64,000 nucleotides of DNA from Geobacteraceae bacterium. GTDB lineage: Bacteria > Desulfobacterota > Desulfuromonadia > Geobacterales > Pseudopelobacteraceae. A program made the translations under genes and the position numbers. Numbering within the stretch: position 1 is the first letter of the stretch; every line of letters starts with the position of its first letter. The stretch lies in NCBI GenBank assembly GCA_016720395.1, contig JADKKR010000003.1, forward strand, positions 124,001 to 188,000. Direction: 5' to 3'. Below the pieces are notes generated by a model that was given only the letters and a program-made list of their open reading frames with translations, made no database searches and had not been told where the DNA came from. Of this stretch, positions 43,993-53,407 are shown in pieces.

Positions 43993-44096
43993 ATGAATTG
44001 CAATTCTAGCCGGAACGGGTAGTATAAGTCCATTCTAAACAGACTCTTGAGAACTGTTGGAGCCATGCAGTAGCGGCCGTTTATATCCGGGGCACT

Positions 44097-44384
44097 ATGA
44101 GACTGAAGGAAGAACAGATACAGCGACTGGCTGAAAAGGTGTTCAGCGACCTGTCCGCAGACGGCCTGATCACACCGCTCCGGGAGCGCGGCGTCGTGGT
44201 CGAGGGTATTGCAAAGGCTATCGCCGGGGACATCAGCCGCGAACAGGATCTGGAGCGTGATGCCGAGCGTCTGCTGAACGAAACCATCGCCGGCCTCGGG
44301 CGTGCGGCCATGGAGATAGACCAGCGCAAGATGCTGAGGATGATCAAGGAAAAGCTGGCAAAAGAGCGCAAGATCGTACTGTGA
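44097..44384 (+). CDS. DUF507-family protein, first of a tandem pair
   Basis: This 95-residue helical protein has conserved charged residues (EEQIQRLAEKVFSDL, then AERLLNETIAGLGRAAMEIDQRKMLRMIKEKLAKERKIVL). DUF507 genes are characteristic of Geobacterales and often occur as two adjacent copies. The function is unknown. ATG 44097 follows GGGGCACT weakly. Confidence 0.85.
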   Translation: MRLKEEQIQRLAEKVFSDLSADGLITPLRERGVVVEGIAKAIAGDISREQDLERDAERLLNETIAGLGRAAMEIDQRKMLRMIKEKLAKERKIVL

Positions 44385-44391
44385 GGACGGC

Positions 44392-44652
44392 ATGAGTGTT
44401 TCGGAAGATCGCATTTCCCACATTGCACATGAGATCGTTGAGCGGCTCTGGCGCGATGACCTGGCTGACCTGACCGACGAACGGCGGGCGCTGGATCGTG
44501 TTAAAGAGTCGCTGGCATCCTATTTTCATGTGGCGGAAGAGATCGAAGAGGCCGTCCGTGCCAAGCTGAAAAACAAGGTTCCCGGAAGCCGGGACTGGGA
44601 TATTTTGTACCATAAGTATTTCCAGGAGGAGTTGGCCAAAAGGAAATGGTGA
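44392..44652 (+). CDS. DUF507-family protein, second of a tandem pair
   Basis: The product has 86 residues. It shares the family pattern with the gene 8 bases upstream (SHIAHEIVERLWRDDLADL, EIEEAVRAKLKN, and WDILYHKYFQEELAKRKW at the end). The tight spacing suggests a functional pair. AGGACGGC lies upstream of ATG 44392. A terminator follows about 95 bases later. Confidence 0.85.
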   Translation: MSVSEDRISHIAHEIVERLWRDDLADLTDERRALDRVKESLASYFHVAEEIEEAVRAKLKNKVPGSRDWDILYHKYFQEELAKRKW

Positions 44653-44747
44653 ACGGTGCCGACCGGTTAGACAGAAGTTCCCCGCGGTACCGTCTCGCAT
44701 CAGTCCTGTCGGCGAATGGAACTTAGTGCAGGTTACCATCTAGAAGT

Positions 44748-44778
44748 GGCCGGGGGATAAGCCCCAGGCCTTTTTTTT
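44748..44778 (+). terminator. Rho-independent terminator before slt
   Basis: GGCCGGGG pairs with CCCCAGGCC (one bulge) around GATAAG, then eight Ts. It closes the DUF507 pair. Confidence 0.8.
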
Positions 44779-44796
44779 ACGAAAGGCAGGTTGTTG

Positions 44797-45810
44797 ATGT
44801 CACGTTACACCGCAAAGTTCCTGCTGGTTGTCATACTGTGCACGGTATGTTCTTCAGCTGCTTCACTGTCGTCAGGCGCCAGTGACCTGCTTGCTCAGTC
44901 CGCTTCACGGCTGCGTGAAAAAGACTACCCGGCTGCAGTTGCCAGTGCCACGAAGGCAGAGGATTCGCCTCAGCGGACCTTTCTGCTCGGCGTGGCGTTG
45001 CTGCGGATGGGAAAGGCTGAAGAAGCCCTGCCGCTGCTGACTGAGGCCGAGGCGAAGCTCCCGATCGTGGCGGATTATGCCGTCCTGTTTCAGGCGGAAG
45101 CGCTGCTCAGGCAGAAAAAATTTCCGGAAGCTACCGGCAAGGCGGCCTCTCTCTCAAAGGCATACCCCGCCTCGCTTCTGGTCCGCCGCTCCGAGAAGCT
45201 TAATGCCGATGCCCTCTACGAGGCCGGCGATAAAGCCGGTGCCCTCAGAGCCTACCAGGCTTTTGTCGAGAAGTATCCCTCCGGTGCTGATTCTGTGGAG
45301 GCGCTTTTCCAGACGGCGGTCTGTCGGGAGGACGCTGGTGACAGGAGCGGCAGTGCCCTGATCTATCGCAATATCTGGCTCAATAATCCGACGTCGCCCC
45401 AGTCGAAGAAATCGCAGGAGCGTCTCAAACAGCTTGAAAAGAGCGGGATCAAAACAGCCGGCTACACGCCGGAAGAGCTTCTGCGGCGCGCTTCTACACT
45501 TGCGAGCCGTAATGAGTACGCAAGCTCGCTGCAGGTACTCCAGTTGATACCGACTGAGGTTCAGACTGCTGAGGTTACTGCCCGTATTGATCTTCGGGCC
45601 GGTATGAACCAGTTTCGGTTGAGAAACTGGAAACTGGCCGAAAAAAGCCTGGCCAGGGCAGCCGAGAGCGCCTTTCCCGGCATTCGTTCCGAAGCCCGTT
45701 TCTGGCTGGCCAAAACACTGGAGCGTCAGGAGCAGAATGACCCGGCCTACACCCGTTACATGGAGTTGGCCGCAGAGGGAAAAAACAGGAATTTGCTGAC
45801 GACGCGCTGA
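44797..45810 (+). CDS. slt: Soluble lytic transglycosylase, N-terminal part (split gene)
   Basis: The 337-residue frame begins at ATG 44797 after two in-frame TTG codons, with a signal peptide (about 1-24). Helical TPR-like repeats typical of the N-terminal superhelix of Slt70-type enzymes follow. It ends in AAEGKNRNLLTTR because the A run at 45780-45785 seems one A short. The expected frame reads KxQEFADDALMEAAG and continues in the next gene. Confidence 0.78.
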   Translation: MSRYTAKFLLVVILCTVCSSAASLSSGASDLLAQSASRLREKDYPAAVASATKAEDSPQRTFLLGVALLRMGKAEEALPLLTEAEAKLPIVADYAVLFQAEALLRQKKFPEATGKAASLSKAYPASLLVRRSEKLNADALYEAGDKAGALRAYQAFVEKYPSGADSVEALFQTAVCREDAGDRSGSALIYRNIWLNNPTSPQSKKSQERLKQLEKSGIKTAGYTPEELLRRASTLASRNEYASSLQVLQLIPTEVQTAEVTARIDLRAGMNQFRLRNWKLAEKSLARAAESAFPGIRSEARFWLAKTLERQEQNDPAYTRYMELAAEGKNRNLLTTR

Positions 45811-46889
45811 TGGAGGCCGCCGGATTACGGCGCAGCCAGGGTAAATACAGTGAAGCCGCCCGAATGTTCGAGCAGGTCGTCAAGGCTTTTCCCGATTCGA
45901 GATTCCTTTCCCGTGCAAATTGGGAGATCGGATGGTGCCGCTATCTTGCAGGTGAATATGCTGTTGCGGCAGAATCGTTCATGGTGCTTTTGAAGGATGA
46001 GGCCCAGCGGGAAAAAGGACTCTACTGGCTGGCCCGTACCCTGGAACGTACGTCAGCTCCCGATGCGGACACCTGGTATCGTGTGCTGCTTGATGAATAT
46101 CCGGCAGGGTTCTACGCCGCCTGGTATCGGTCTCAGAGAGGGGTGCAGGACCTGCGGGAGCCTTTGAACCAGCGAAACGGGATGACGGAGCTGCCCCTGA
46201 TCGCCGGATACGACAAGCCCCGCTTACTTGCATCGCTGGGAATGATGGAAGAATCGCGGAGCGAGATGGCTGCCGCACGGAAAAAAGCCGGTGATAAAAA
46301 ATCCCTTTTCCCCGGTCTTGCGCGGATCTATCTGGAAATGCAGGATTACAGTTCTGCGATCGCCCTGTTTCTCCAGAATCGTCCCGTGAAGTGGGACAAG
46401 GCCAGTCTGCCGCTCTGGCCGGCCGGCTACCCGCTGGTATATTCCGATCTGGTTGCCCGTGATACGGCGGCCAACGGACTTTCGGAGGGACTGATCTATG
46501 CGCTGATCCGCGCCGAGAGCGGTTTTTCCCCTGCGATAAAGTCACCCGCCGGCGCTATCGGCCTGATGCAGCTCATGCCGGCGACGGCCAAGGCCACAGC
46601 CCGTGAAAAGGGGACCTTTGACCCGCTGCGTCTGACGGTCCCCGAATACAACATCAAACTTGGAACGAGGCATTTTCGTGATCTGTTGAAGGACTACAAC
46701 GGTGAGGTGATCTACTCGATAGCGGCCTATAACGCCGGAGCATCTGCGGTGGATCGCTGGCTGAAAAACAGTAAGGGATTGAAGATGGACGAGTTTATCG
46801 AGAGCATCCCCTATCAGGAGACGCGTGACTACGTCAAGAAGGTTTTTGCCTCGGCGGCAACCTACCGTCAACTGTACGGGATGAAATAG
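45810..46889 (+). CDS. slt: Soluble lytic transglycosylase, C-terminal catalytic part (split gene)
   Basis: This 359-residue frame starts at ATG 45810, overlapping the upstream stop as TGATG. Helical repeats lead to the SLT domain: catalytic Glu in LIRAESGFSP (about 227-236), GAIGLMQLMPATA (about 243-255) and NxxYNAGA-like SIAAYNAGASAV. It cleaves peptidoglycan glycan strands to 1,6-anhydro products. The two halves together are about 700 residues, normal for Slt. The split could be a homopolymer error or a real slippage. Confidence 0.85.
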   Translation: MEAAGLRRSQGKYSEAARMFEQVVKAFPDSRFLSRANWEIGWCRYLAGEYAVAAESFMVLLKDEAQREKGLYWLARTLERTSAPDADTWYRVLLDEYPAGFYAAWYRSQRGVQDLREPLNQRNGMTELPLIAGYDKPRLLASLGMMEESRSEMAAARKKAGDKKSLFPGLARIYLEMQDYSSAIALFLQNRPVKWDKASLPLWPAGYPLVYSDLVARDTAANGLSEGLIYALIRAESGFSPAIKSPAGAIGLMQLMPATAKATAREKGTFDPLRLTVPEYNIKLGTRHFRDLLKDYNGEVIYSIAAYNAGASAVDRWLKNSKGLKMDEFIESIPYQETRDYVKKVFASAATYRQLYGMK

Positions 46890-46951
46890 GCAGTCGGCGC
46901 TGCGGTGTGTAAGGGCAGGGGATGTCCCGCTGGTGCGGAATCTCTTGAAGG

Positions 46952-47428
46952 TCAGGAATCGAAATCCTTTTCTTTTCTGATAGTCTTCAGGCCGTCGATG
47001 AGTGGCTTCTTCCACATCCACTCTTTGAAAATCCTGCGAAGGTCCTCAATAGAGAACCGTTCCGTCAGGTGGATCAGTTCGCTGTTCTTGAAGTCACGCT
47101 CCTGGAACTTGCGCTTGATTTCTGCCAGATCCTTCCCGAAATAGCAGGTGACATTCGAACCCTTTTTGATCCTGGAACTGAACAGGGTGTGCAGGTCGAG
47201 AAAAAAATTGCTGTTTTCTTCCAGATAGGGGTTGTTCTGCAGCCGTTCGAGGTTTTCTTTTTGCAGTGCAGCCCCCAGTTGCCGGGACATGTCACCGATC
47301 ACGTCATACAATCCCTCTATGTAGCCCTGCTGTTTCTCGTACTGTCGTTTGTACTTGTCGATCAGGTCCTGCTGCTGCCGGATGGTTGCCTCTGCCTCTT
47401 GCAATAACTGATTTTTTTTACCAAACAT
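46952..47428 (-). CDS. Unknown coiled-coil protein
   Basis: The product has 158 residues from ATG 47426-47428 behind AGGAGG. A long coiled coil (about 5-60) precedes a compact region with HTLFSSRIKKGSNVTCYFGKDL and FKEWMWKKPLIDGLKTI. No known family was recognised. It is convergent with the transglycosylase and upstream of a terminator-flanked tRNA-Cys. Confidence 0.68.
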   Translation of the reverse strand: MFGKKNQLLQEAEATIRQQQDLIDKYKRQYEKQQGYIEGLYDVIGDMSRQLGAALQKENLERLQNNPYLEENSNFFLDLHTLFSSRIKKGSNVTCYFGKDLAEIKRKFQERDFKNSELIHLTERFSIEDLRRIFKEWMWKKPLIDGLKTIRKEKDFDS

Positions 47429-47487
47429 GGCAGCTGCCTCCTGAAAGGAATAACAGTAAATTGACAACAGCATCTATCCGGCTTGCG

Positions 47488-47523
47488 AAAAAACAAAAGG
47501 CACCAAGATCGCTCTGAGTGCCT
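47488..47523 (-). terminator. Terminator after tRNA-Cys
   Basis: On the minus strand AGGCAC pairs with GTGCCT and is followed by TTTTGTTTTTT. Confidence 0.7.
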
Positions 47524-47531
47524 GTAATTGT

Positions 47532-47606
<75 letters not shown>

Positions 47607-47875
47607 ATGTCATGCTTCGAATGCGTATTTATATAGAATCTCACACCGTGTTGTCAATCTCTATTTAAGGCATAATTGAACCCGTCCCTGATTCTTTGGG
47701 CAATGTGGCCGTTGCAGGTCTTGCGGCTGAGCGGGGAGGGACGGCTGGACCGCTTGGTAAAGAGGTGCCGGCAGAGGTATTTTGCTCTGGACAGCCCAGA
47801 ATCTCCATGATATTATTTTCCGCTTTTTCCGGCAGTAGATACATTCATAACATTAGTCTCAAAGGAGCGGGAACG

Positions 47876-48619
47876 ATGTCGGGTCATAATAAATGGAGCA
47901 CGATCAAGCACAAAAAAGGTGCGGCTGATGCCAAGCGCGGCAAGGTCTTTACCAAGATCATCAAGGAACTTTCGGTTGCGGCAAAACTGGGCGGTGCGGA
48001 CGCAGCTGCCAACCCGCGTCTGAGGACGGCAATCGACAAGGCCAAGGCCGAGAATATGCCCAAGGATAACATCGAACGTGCCATCAAGAAGGGTTCCGGC
48101 GGCATGGAGGGTGTCACCTACGAAGAGATCATCTACGAGGGCTATGGCCCCGGAGGCGCTGCCGTACTGGTTGAAGTGATGACCGATAACCGCAACCGTT
48201 CGGTATCAGAGGTGCGCAGCATCTTCTCCAAGAACAACGGCAACATGGGAGAGGCGGGCTGCGTTTCCTGGATGTTCAGTAAGAAGGGCCTGATACTTTA
48301 CGACAAGTCGGTTGATTTCGAGCAGCTCTTTGAGGCGGCCATAGAAGTCGGAGCCGAGGATGTGGCCGAACAGGAAGAGCAGTTCGAGGTCACCACCGAA
48401 CCGGGCGCCTTTATCGAGGTGCGCGAGGCGCTGGAGGCCAAAGGCTTTAAGTACCTCAATGCGGAGATTACCATGATCCCCCAGACCATGGTCGAGCTTG
48501 AGGGGAAGGCGGCCGAAAGCATGCTGCGGCTGATGGACAAGATGGAGGACTGCGATGATGTCCAGAACGTCTACTCCAACTTCGACATCTCGGCGGAGGA
48601 TATGGAAAAGATGATGTAA
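47876..48619 (+). CDS. yebC: YebC/PmpR-family transcriptional regulator or translation factor
   Basis: The product has 247 residues from ATG 47876, behind AAAGGAG. The start [26 protein letters not shown] is diagnostic. Later parts ([28 protein letters not shown]) agree. YebC proteins regulate gene expression and ease ribosome stalling. It is usually upstream of ruvC, and here msrA lies between them. The 269-base upstream gap has no other feature seen. Confidence 0.95.
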   Translation: MSGHNKWSTIKHKKGAADAKRGKVFTKIIKELSVAAKLGGADAAANPRLRTAIDKAKAENMPKDNIERAIKKGSGGMEGVTYEEIIYEGYGPGGAAVLVEVMTDNRNRSVSEVRSIFSKNNGNMGEAGCVSWMFSKKGLILYDKSVDFEQLFEAAIEVGAEDVAEQEEQFEVTTEPGAFIEVREALEAKGFKYLNAEITMIPQTMVELEGKAAESMLRLMDKMEDCDDVQNVYSNFDISAEDMEKMM

Positions 48620-48620
48620 T

Positions 48621-48650
48621 CAAAGGGGCTTCGGCCCCTTTTTGTTTTTG
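48621..48650 (+). terminator. Rho-independent terminator after yebC
   Basis: AAAGGGGC pairs with GCCCCTTT around TTCG, followed by TTTTGTTTTT. Confidence 0.88.
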
Positions 48651-48699
48651 AGCATCAGAACGTATATCCGGCCGACACGGTCGGGGTAAGGAGGATGTG

Positions 48700-49167
48700 A
48701 TGGAACAGGCCACCTTTGCAGCAGGCTGCTTCTGGGGCGTCGAGGATGCGTTTATCAGCGTTCCCGGTGTCGTTTCGACACGGGTGGGATACACCGGAGG
48801 CATCCTTGAGCACCCCACCTATCATGACGTCTGTACCGGCATGACCGGACATGCCGAAGCGGTCGAGGTGACCTTCGACCCGTCTGAGGTCTCCTTTGAC
48901 AGGCTGCTGGAGATCTTCTGGCAGAGTCATGACCCGACCCAGTTCAACCGCCAGGGGCCCGATCACGGCACCCAGTACCGTTCGGCCATCTTTTGTCATT
49001 CCGCGGCACAGAAACAGGCAGCAGAGGAGTCTCTGGCCCGGCTCGACGGCTCCGGACGGCTGCGGGGACGGGTCGTTACCCAGATCGTCCCGGCCACGAC
49101 CTTCTGGGCGGCGGAGGAGTATCATCAGAAGTATCACCAGAAGCACGGCGGAGGCTGCGGTTTTTAA
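48700..49167 (+). CDS. msrA: Peptide-methionine (S)-S-oxide reductase
   Basis: The product has 155 residues from ATG 48700, placed by AAGGAGG. The [10 protein letters not shown] active site (Cys about 10) and the later [16 protein letters not shown] stretch are classic MsrA. It repairs oxidised methionine. It lies between yebC and ruvC and is followed by palindromic repeat copy C. Confidence 0.96.
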   Translation: MEQATFAAGCFWGVEDAFISVPGVVSTRVGYTGGILEHPTYHDVCTGMTGHAEAVEVTFDPSEVSFDRLLEIFWQSHDPTQFNRQGPDHGTQYRSAIFCHSAAQKQAAEESLARLDGSGRLRGRVVTQIVPATTFWAAEEYHQKYHQKHGGGCGF

Positions 49168-49175
49168 AGATTTAT

Positions 49176-49366
49176 CTCACGGAGCTCACGGAGGCACGGA
49201 GAAAATCTGAAAAATCAGTCTGGTCTTCTTCCAGGTATTAACAGTTACGGCCGCTCATTATGATGGTGTGAAGCGTCGAATCAGAAACCTCCGGGACATG
49301 CTGGTGAAATTGTGATTATAAAGAGATCGCGTCAAAATCCTCTGTGTCTCTGTGAACTCTGTGAGA
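49176..49366. repeat. CACAGAG-type dispersed palindromic repeat, copy C
   Basis: TCTCACGGAGCTCACGGAGG-like sequence at 49175-49200 is nearly the reverse complement of 49341-49366. Almost all arm differences are G where the partner has T, so an RNA copy of the plus strand would keep pairing through G-U pairs. It fills the msrA-ruvC gap of 221 bases, where no gene is seen. Confidence 0.7.
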
Positions 49367-49388
49367 ACGCGGTGTTGGGGTCTAGGCC

Positions 49389-49919
49389 ATGAGGGTCCTC
49401 GGCATCGATCCCGGCTCGCGTATCACCGGTTACGGCATTGTGGATCAGCAGGGTAACCGGCTCGTTCATGTCGATAACGGCGCCATCTTTACCGACAGTG
49501 CGGCGGATTTCGCCGGGCGGTTGAAACAGATTTTTGAAGGGCTCTCCCTGGTCATCGCCGAGTACCGTCCCGACGAGGTCGCGGTGGAGAATATCTTCTT
49601 CTCCACCAACGTGCAGAGTGCCCTCAAGCTCGGGCAGGCCCGTGGCGCCGCCATAGTAGCTGCGGTACATGCCGGGCTGCCGGTCGCCGAATATACCGCA
49701 CTGCAGGTAAAACAGGCTGTGGTGGGCCAGGGGCGGGCCGAGAAGGGGCAGGTGCAGAAGATGCTCAAGGCCCTGCTCGGCCTGCCAGAAATCGCACAGG
49801 CGGATGCCTCTGATGCACTGGCGGTCGCGGTCTGCCACATAAACTCCCATGTACTCCTGAAGCAGGCCGGTCCGGCTGTTTCGAAACGAAAGACCACCTG
49901 GAGGAACTATAAGCCATGA
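49389..49919 (+). CDS. ruvC: Holliday junction resolvase RuvC
   Basis: The product has 176 residues. The active-site Asp in [15 protein letters not shown] (about 7), and later EEVFF-like [11 protein letters not shown] (Glu about 67) and [12 protein letters not shown] (final acidic residues) are present. It cuts Holliday junctions with the RuvAB helicase. It overlaps ruvA by 4 bases (ATGA). Confidence 0.95.
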   Translation: MRVLGIDPGSRITGYGIVDQQGNRLVHVDNGAIFTDSAADFAGRLKQIFEGLSLVIAEYRPDEVAVENIFFSTNVQSALKLGQARGAAIVAAVHAGLPVAEYTALQVKQAVVGQGRAEKGQVQKMLKALLGLPEIAQADASDALAVAVCHINSHVLLKQAGPAVSKRKTTWRNYKP

Positions 49920-50512
49920 TTGCGCTGCTGACCGGCAGGATCGCCCACAAGTCTCCTGATCACATCATCCTGGATGTGCACGGGGTCGGCTACCGGGTCA
50001 TGATCCCCTTTTCCACCTATTACGAACTACCCGAGGAGGGTGAGGTCACCCTGCATATCCATACCAGCGTGCGGGAGGATGCCATCCAGTTGTACGGTTT
50101 CCGGACCAGGCTGGAAAAGTCGTTCTTCCAGCTGCTGATCTCTGTGACCGGTGTCGGCCCCAAGCTGGCCCGCGACATCCTTTCCAACATCCAGCCGGCG
50201 GCTCTGGCGCAGGCGCTGGGGACAGGCGATATCCTCAAGCTGTCCTCGATCCCCGGAATCGGCAGGAAAACCGCCGAGCGCCTGATCCTGGAGTTGAAGG
50301 ACAAGCTCGGCAAGCTGGATGTGTCCTCCCTGCCACAGACAGAGGCGCGCGGTATACCGGCTGAAGATATCATCGATGATGTGATATCGGCGCTGCTCAA
50401 CCTCGGCTATAAGGAACCGCAGGTTAAAAAGGCGTTAGGAGGGCTGGATGCCAGTGGCGGAGCGGGTGTCGAGGAGTTGCTGAAGCAGGCGCTGAAGATC
50501 CTGATGAAGTAA
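49916..50512 (+). CDS. ruvA: Holliday junction branch migration protein RuvA
   Basis: The product has 198 residues. The OB-fold N terminus ([28 protein letters not shown]), the two helix-hairpin-helix motifs ([13 protein letters not shown] and [19 protein letters not shown]) and a C-terminal RuvB-binding domain ([16 protein letters not shown]) are all present. It binds four-way junctions. ruvB, expected next, is not found. Confidence 0.96.
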   Translation: MIALLTGRIAHKSPDHIILDVHGVGYRVMIPFSTYYELPEEGEVTLHIHTSVREDAIQLYGFRTRLEKSFFQLLISVTGVGPKLARDILSNIQPAALAQALGTGDILKLSSIPGIGRKTAERLILELKDKLGKLDVSSLPQTEARGIPAEDIIDDVISALLNLGYKEPQVKKALGGLDASGGAGVEELLKQALKILMK

Positions 50513-50540
50513 GGGGTCGCTTCGGGATGATGATGCGGCC

Positions 50541-52133
50541 ATGGCCTTGAAAATGATGGTAATGCTGGACAAAAATGCTGACTTCATCCGGTTGATCCTA
50601 TCAAAATCAGCAATGGCTCTGCCTGCGGTAATAGTAATTATAGCGATACAAATTACTACCGTACACGCATCGTGTGGCGATCCGCCAATAATGAATGTTG
50701 ATTGGAGCTTTTGCCATAAACAGGGTGTCAACCTGAGCAATACCAATCTTGCGGTGGCCAATCTGAGTCATGGCAAGATGGTCAACGCCATCTTTTCAAA
50801 TGCCGATCTGACAGAGGTCAACCTGAGGTTCGCAGATCTCTCGGGTGCCACACTTTCCGGAGCCAACCTCGCCGGTGCCGACTTTAACGGAACCAACCTG
50901 ACAAATGCCAACCTGAGCGGTGTTATTGGTTTATCTGTCTCTCAATTACGTAATGTTGCAACACTGAAGGGTGCTAATCTTTCAGGCCTCAACCTCAGGA
51001 ACTTTGATCTCAGCTCCCTTAACCTGTCCGAAGCCAATCTGACACAAACCGATCTTACTGACGCCGATCTTGCACATGCCAACCTGAGCGGAGCCAACCT
51101 GAACGGTGCCAATCTGAGCGGGGCCAATCTGCAAGGAACCAACCTGAATAAAGCGGTCCTTTCCGGGGTGAAAAATCTGACAAGCGGCCACCTTCACAGC
51201 GCTTCCGGTCTTCAGGGTGTTAATCTTTCAGGATTCAATCTCAGTAATTTTGATTTGAGTTCACTCAATCTGACAGGTTCCTCCCTGGCTAATGCCAACC
51301 TTTCCAATGCCTACCTGACCAATTCAGTTAACCTGGAATCTGCCAATCTAACCGGAGCCAACCTCTCTGGAGCCAACTTCACCGGTGCCAACCTGACCAG
51401 TGCCAACCTTACCAAAACCAATATCACAGACTATCAGCTGCGTAGTGTTGCTATCCTGAAGGGAGTGAACCTGTCAGGCCTCACTATCAGTAACTCTGAT
51501 CTCAGCTCCCTTAACCTGTCCGAAGCCGATCTGACAAAGACCAATCTTACCAATAACGACATGCACGATATTGACCTGACAAATGCAAACCTTAAAGGCT
51601 CTAATCTGACCAATGCCAATTTAAAGAGAGCCGTACTGGTCGGGGTGATTAATTTAGTGAACGCCCAGTTGCGCAGTGCTTCCAACCTTCAGGGTATTAA
51701 TCTGTCAGGACACAATCTCAGCAAATTCAATTTGAGCAGGCTCAATCTGACCGGCGCCAGCCTTGCCGGTGCTGACTTGTCCAAGGCCAGCCTGGCCTAC
51801 ACCAACCTGGCTAACGTCAACCTGGAAAATGCCAACCTGACCAACACAGACCTGACCAATACGAATATTACAGATTTCCAGCTGCATGAGGCTGCTTCCC
51901 TGCAGGAGGTAAATCTTTCAGGACTCAACTTAAGCGGTTTTGAGCTCGATCTGCTGGTCTTGACCAAGGCTGACCTGTCAAAGTCTAATTTGAGTAATGC
52001 CAATCTGGCAGGAGCTGATTTGAGCAAGGCCAACCTGACAGGAGCCAACCTGACCGGAGCCAACCTGACCGGAGCCAACCTGACAGGAGCGATTGGAATA
52101 ACGCAGGACTTTTTTAACTCTGATAAACCATAG
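50541..52133 (+). CDS. Exported pentapeptide-repeat protein with internal 75-80-residue modules
   Basis: The 530-residue product has a hydrophobic N-terminal signal (about 25-43). Nearly continuous A(N/D)LxxxN/D-type pentapeptide repeats follow, which fold as a right-handed square beta helix. Five times the run is broken by a similar interruption, LRxxxxLxG followed by NLSGxNLSxFDLSSLNL, at about 50944, 51189, 51435, 51666 and 51882, so larger modules were duplicated. The function is unknown. It sits where ruvB would be expected, 28 bases after ruvA. Confidence 0.85.
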   Translation: MALKMMVMLDKNADFIRLILSKSAMALPAVIVIIAIQITTVHASCGDPPIMNVDWSFCHKQGVNLSNTNLAVANLSHGKMVNAIFSNADLTEVNLRFADLSGATLSGANLAGADFNGTNLTNANLSGVIGLSVSQLRNVATLKGANLSGLNLRNFDLSSLNLSEANLTQTDLTDADLAHANLSGANLNGANLSGANLQGTNLNKAVLSGVKNLTSGHLHSASGLQGVNLSGFNLSNFDLSSLNLTGSSLANANLSNAYLTNSVNLESANLTGANLSGANFTGANLTSANLTKTNITDYQLRSVAILKGVNLSGLTISNSDLSSLNLSEADLTKTNLTNNDMHDIDLTNANLKGSNLTNANLKRAVLVGVINLVNAQLRSASNLQGINLSGHNLSKFNLSRLNLTGASLAGADLSKASLAYTNLANVNLENANLTNTDLTNTNITDFQLHEAASLQEVNLSGLNLSGFELDLLVLTKADLSKSNLSNANLAGADLSKANLTGANLTGANLTGANLTGAIGITQDFFNSDKP

Positions 52134-52154
52134 GGAATATCCCGGAAACCCCGC

Positions 52155-52382
<228 letters not shown>

Positions 52383-52445
52383 GATCCACATCTAAGACAA
52401 CAGCTTTAAAGGTTACTAAAAGGTTACCAAGAGCAGAGATAACAA

Positions 52446-52480
52446 AAAAGGGCTTAACCGGTAACGGTTAAACCCTTGAA
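52446..52480 (-). terminator. Terminator after tRNA-Pro
   Basis: On the minus strand AAGGGTTTAACCG pairs with CGGTTAAGCCCTT around TTAC, then a T run. Confidence 0.85.
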
Positions 52481-52485
52481 TTGTC

Positions 52486-52562
52486 TGGTCGGGGAGACAA
52501 GATTCGAACTTGCGACCCCCTGCTCCCAAGGCAGGTGCGCTCCCAGACTGCGCTACTCCCCG
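52486..52562 (-). tRNA. tRNA-Pro (TGG)
   Basis: The 77-base cloverleaf has acceptor CGGGGAG/CTCCCCG, anticodon loop CTTGGGA (anticodon TGG), T loop TTCGAAT and encoded CCA. Confidence 0.94.
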
Positions 52563-52628
52563 ACGAAAGAACGATTAATTACCACAGATAACCTGCTTTG
52601 GCAACAAGTAATTTCCGATTGCTGAAGA

Positions 52629-53396
52629 TTATTCCTTCTCCGGGAAGACCTGGGCCGATTTGCCCAGTTTCCTGGCCAGCTCCTTGGCGGCATCCTGATC
52701 CATTTTCCGACCGACGCGGACACGATACCAGGTGCCCTTGTCCCCCTGGTGCGATTCGGAGATGAACGCGTTGTATCCTTTGCCGGACAGCGTGTTCTTG
52801 AGTGTTTCGGCCTCTGACTTGAGTGCGTAGGAGGCTACCTGGACGGTATAGCTGTTGTCGGCCGGCCTGGCGGTCTGTTTGTCGGCCGTTGTCTTTGCCG
52901 GTTCCGCCGGTGCCGGTCTGGTCAGGTTAGACGGGATGGGTGCCTGAAGCGGCTGCTTGGCCTTGTCATCTTTCGTGTTGATCCCCGAGCCGAGCACGTT
53001 GCCCTTCTGCCCGCTGGGGAGCGTCTTGTAAAAGCTGAGCGGCTGCTCGGCTACGGTGCCGGGCGGGGTTGCAGGCGGTGGCTGAGACTGTGCTGCTGCG
53101 GGGTCCTGCTGTGCCGGGGGTTGAGGATTCGGCTGTGGCGGCGCTGGCGGCTTTGGCAGCTGCGCTGCGCCATTGTTGGGCGAGCTTTCCAGACTGATTT
53201 GCTCGGTTGCGGCCTGGAAGGATTTTTTTGCGGATTTCTGCGACAGGAACCAGCCGGTTCCAAACCCTGCCATAAAGGTTATGATCCCTGTGACAACCAG
53301 AGCGGTTTTAAAATAGCCGGTCGGTTCCTTGCGGGGCCTGGCCGTGCCATGAGCTGTGACGTAGGATTTCTTGGGTTCACTGTAGTCGATACGCAT
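52629..53396 (-). CDS. SPOR-domain membrane protein
   Basis: The product has 255 residues: a cytoplasmic basic start, one membrane helix (about 30-50), a Pro/Gln/Ala-rich periplasmic linker (about 70-180) and a C-terminal SPOR domain (YTVQVASYALKSEAETLKNTLSGKGY, about 183-208) that binds denuded peptidoglycan at septa. It follows argS by 12 bases on the same strand. Confidence 0.9.
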   Translation of the reverse strand: MRIDYSEPKKSYVTAHGTARPRKEPTGYFKTALVVTGIITFMAGFGTGWFLSQKSAKKSFQAATEQISLESSPNNGAAQLPKPPAPPQPNPQPPAQQDPAAAQSQPPPATPPGTVAEQPLSFYKTLPSGQKGNVLGSGINTKDDKAKQPLQAPIPSNLTRPAPAEPAKTTADKQTARPADNSYTVQVASYALKSEAETLKNTLSGKGYNAFISESHQGDKGTWYRVRVGRKMDQDAAKELARKLGKSAQVFPEKE

Positions 53397-53407
53397 GGGA
53401 TACTCCG

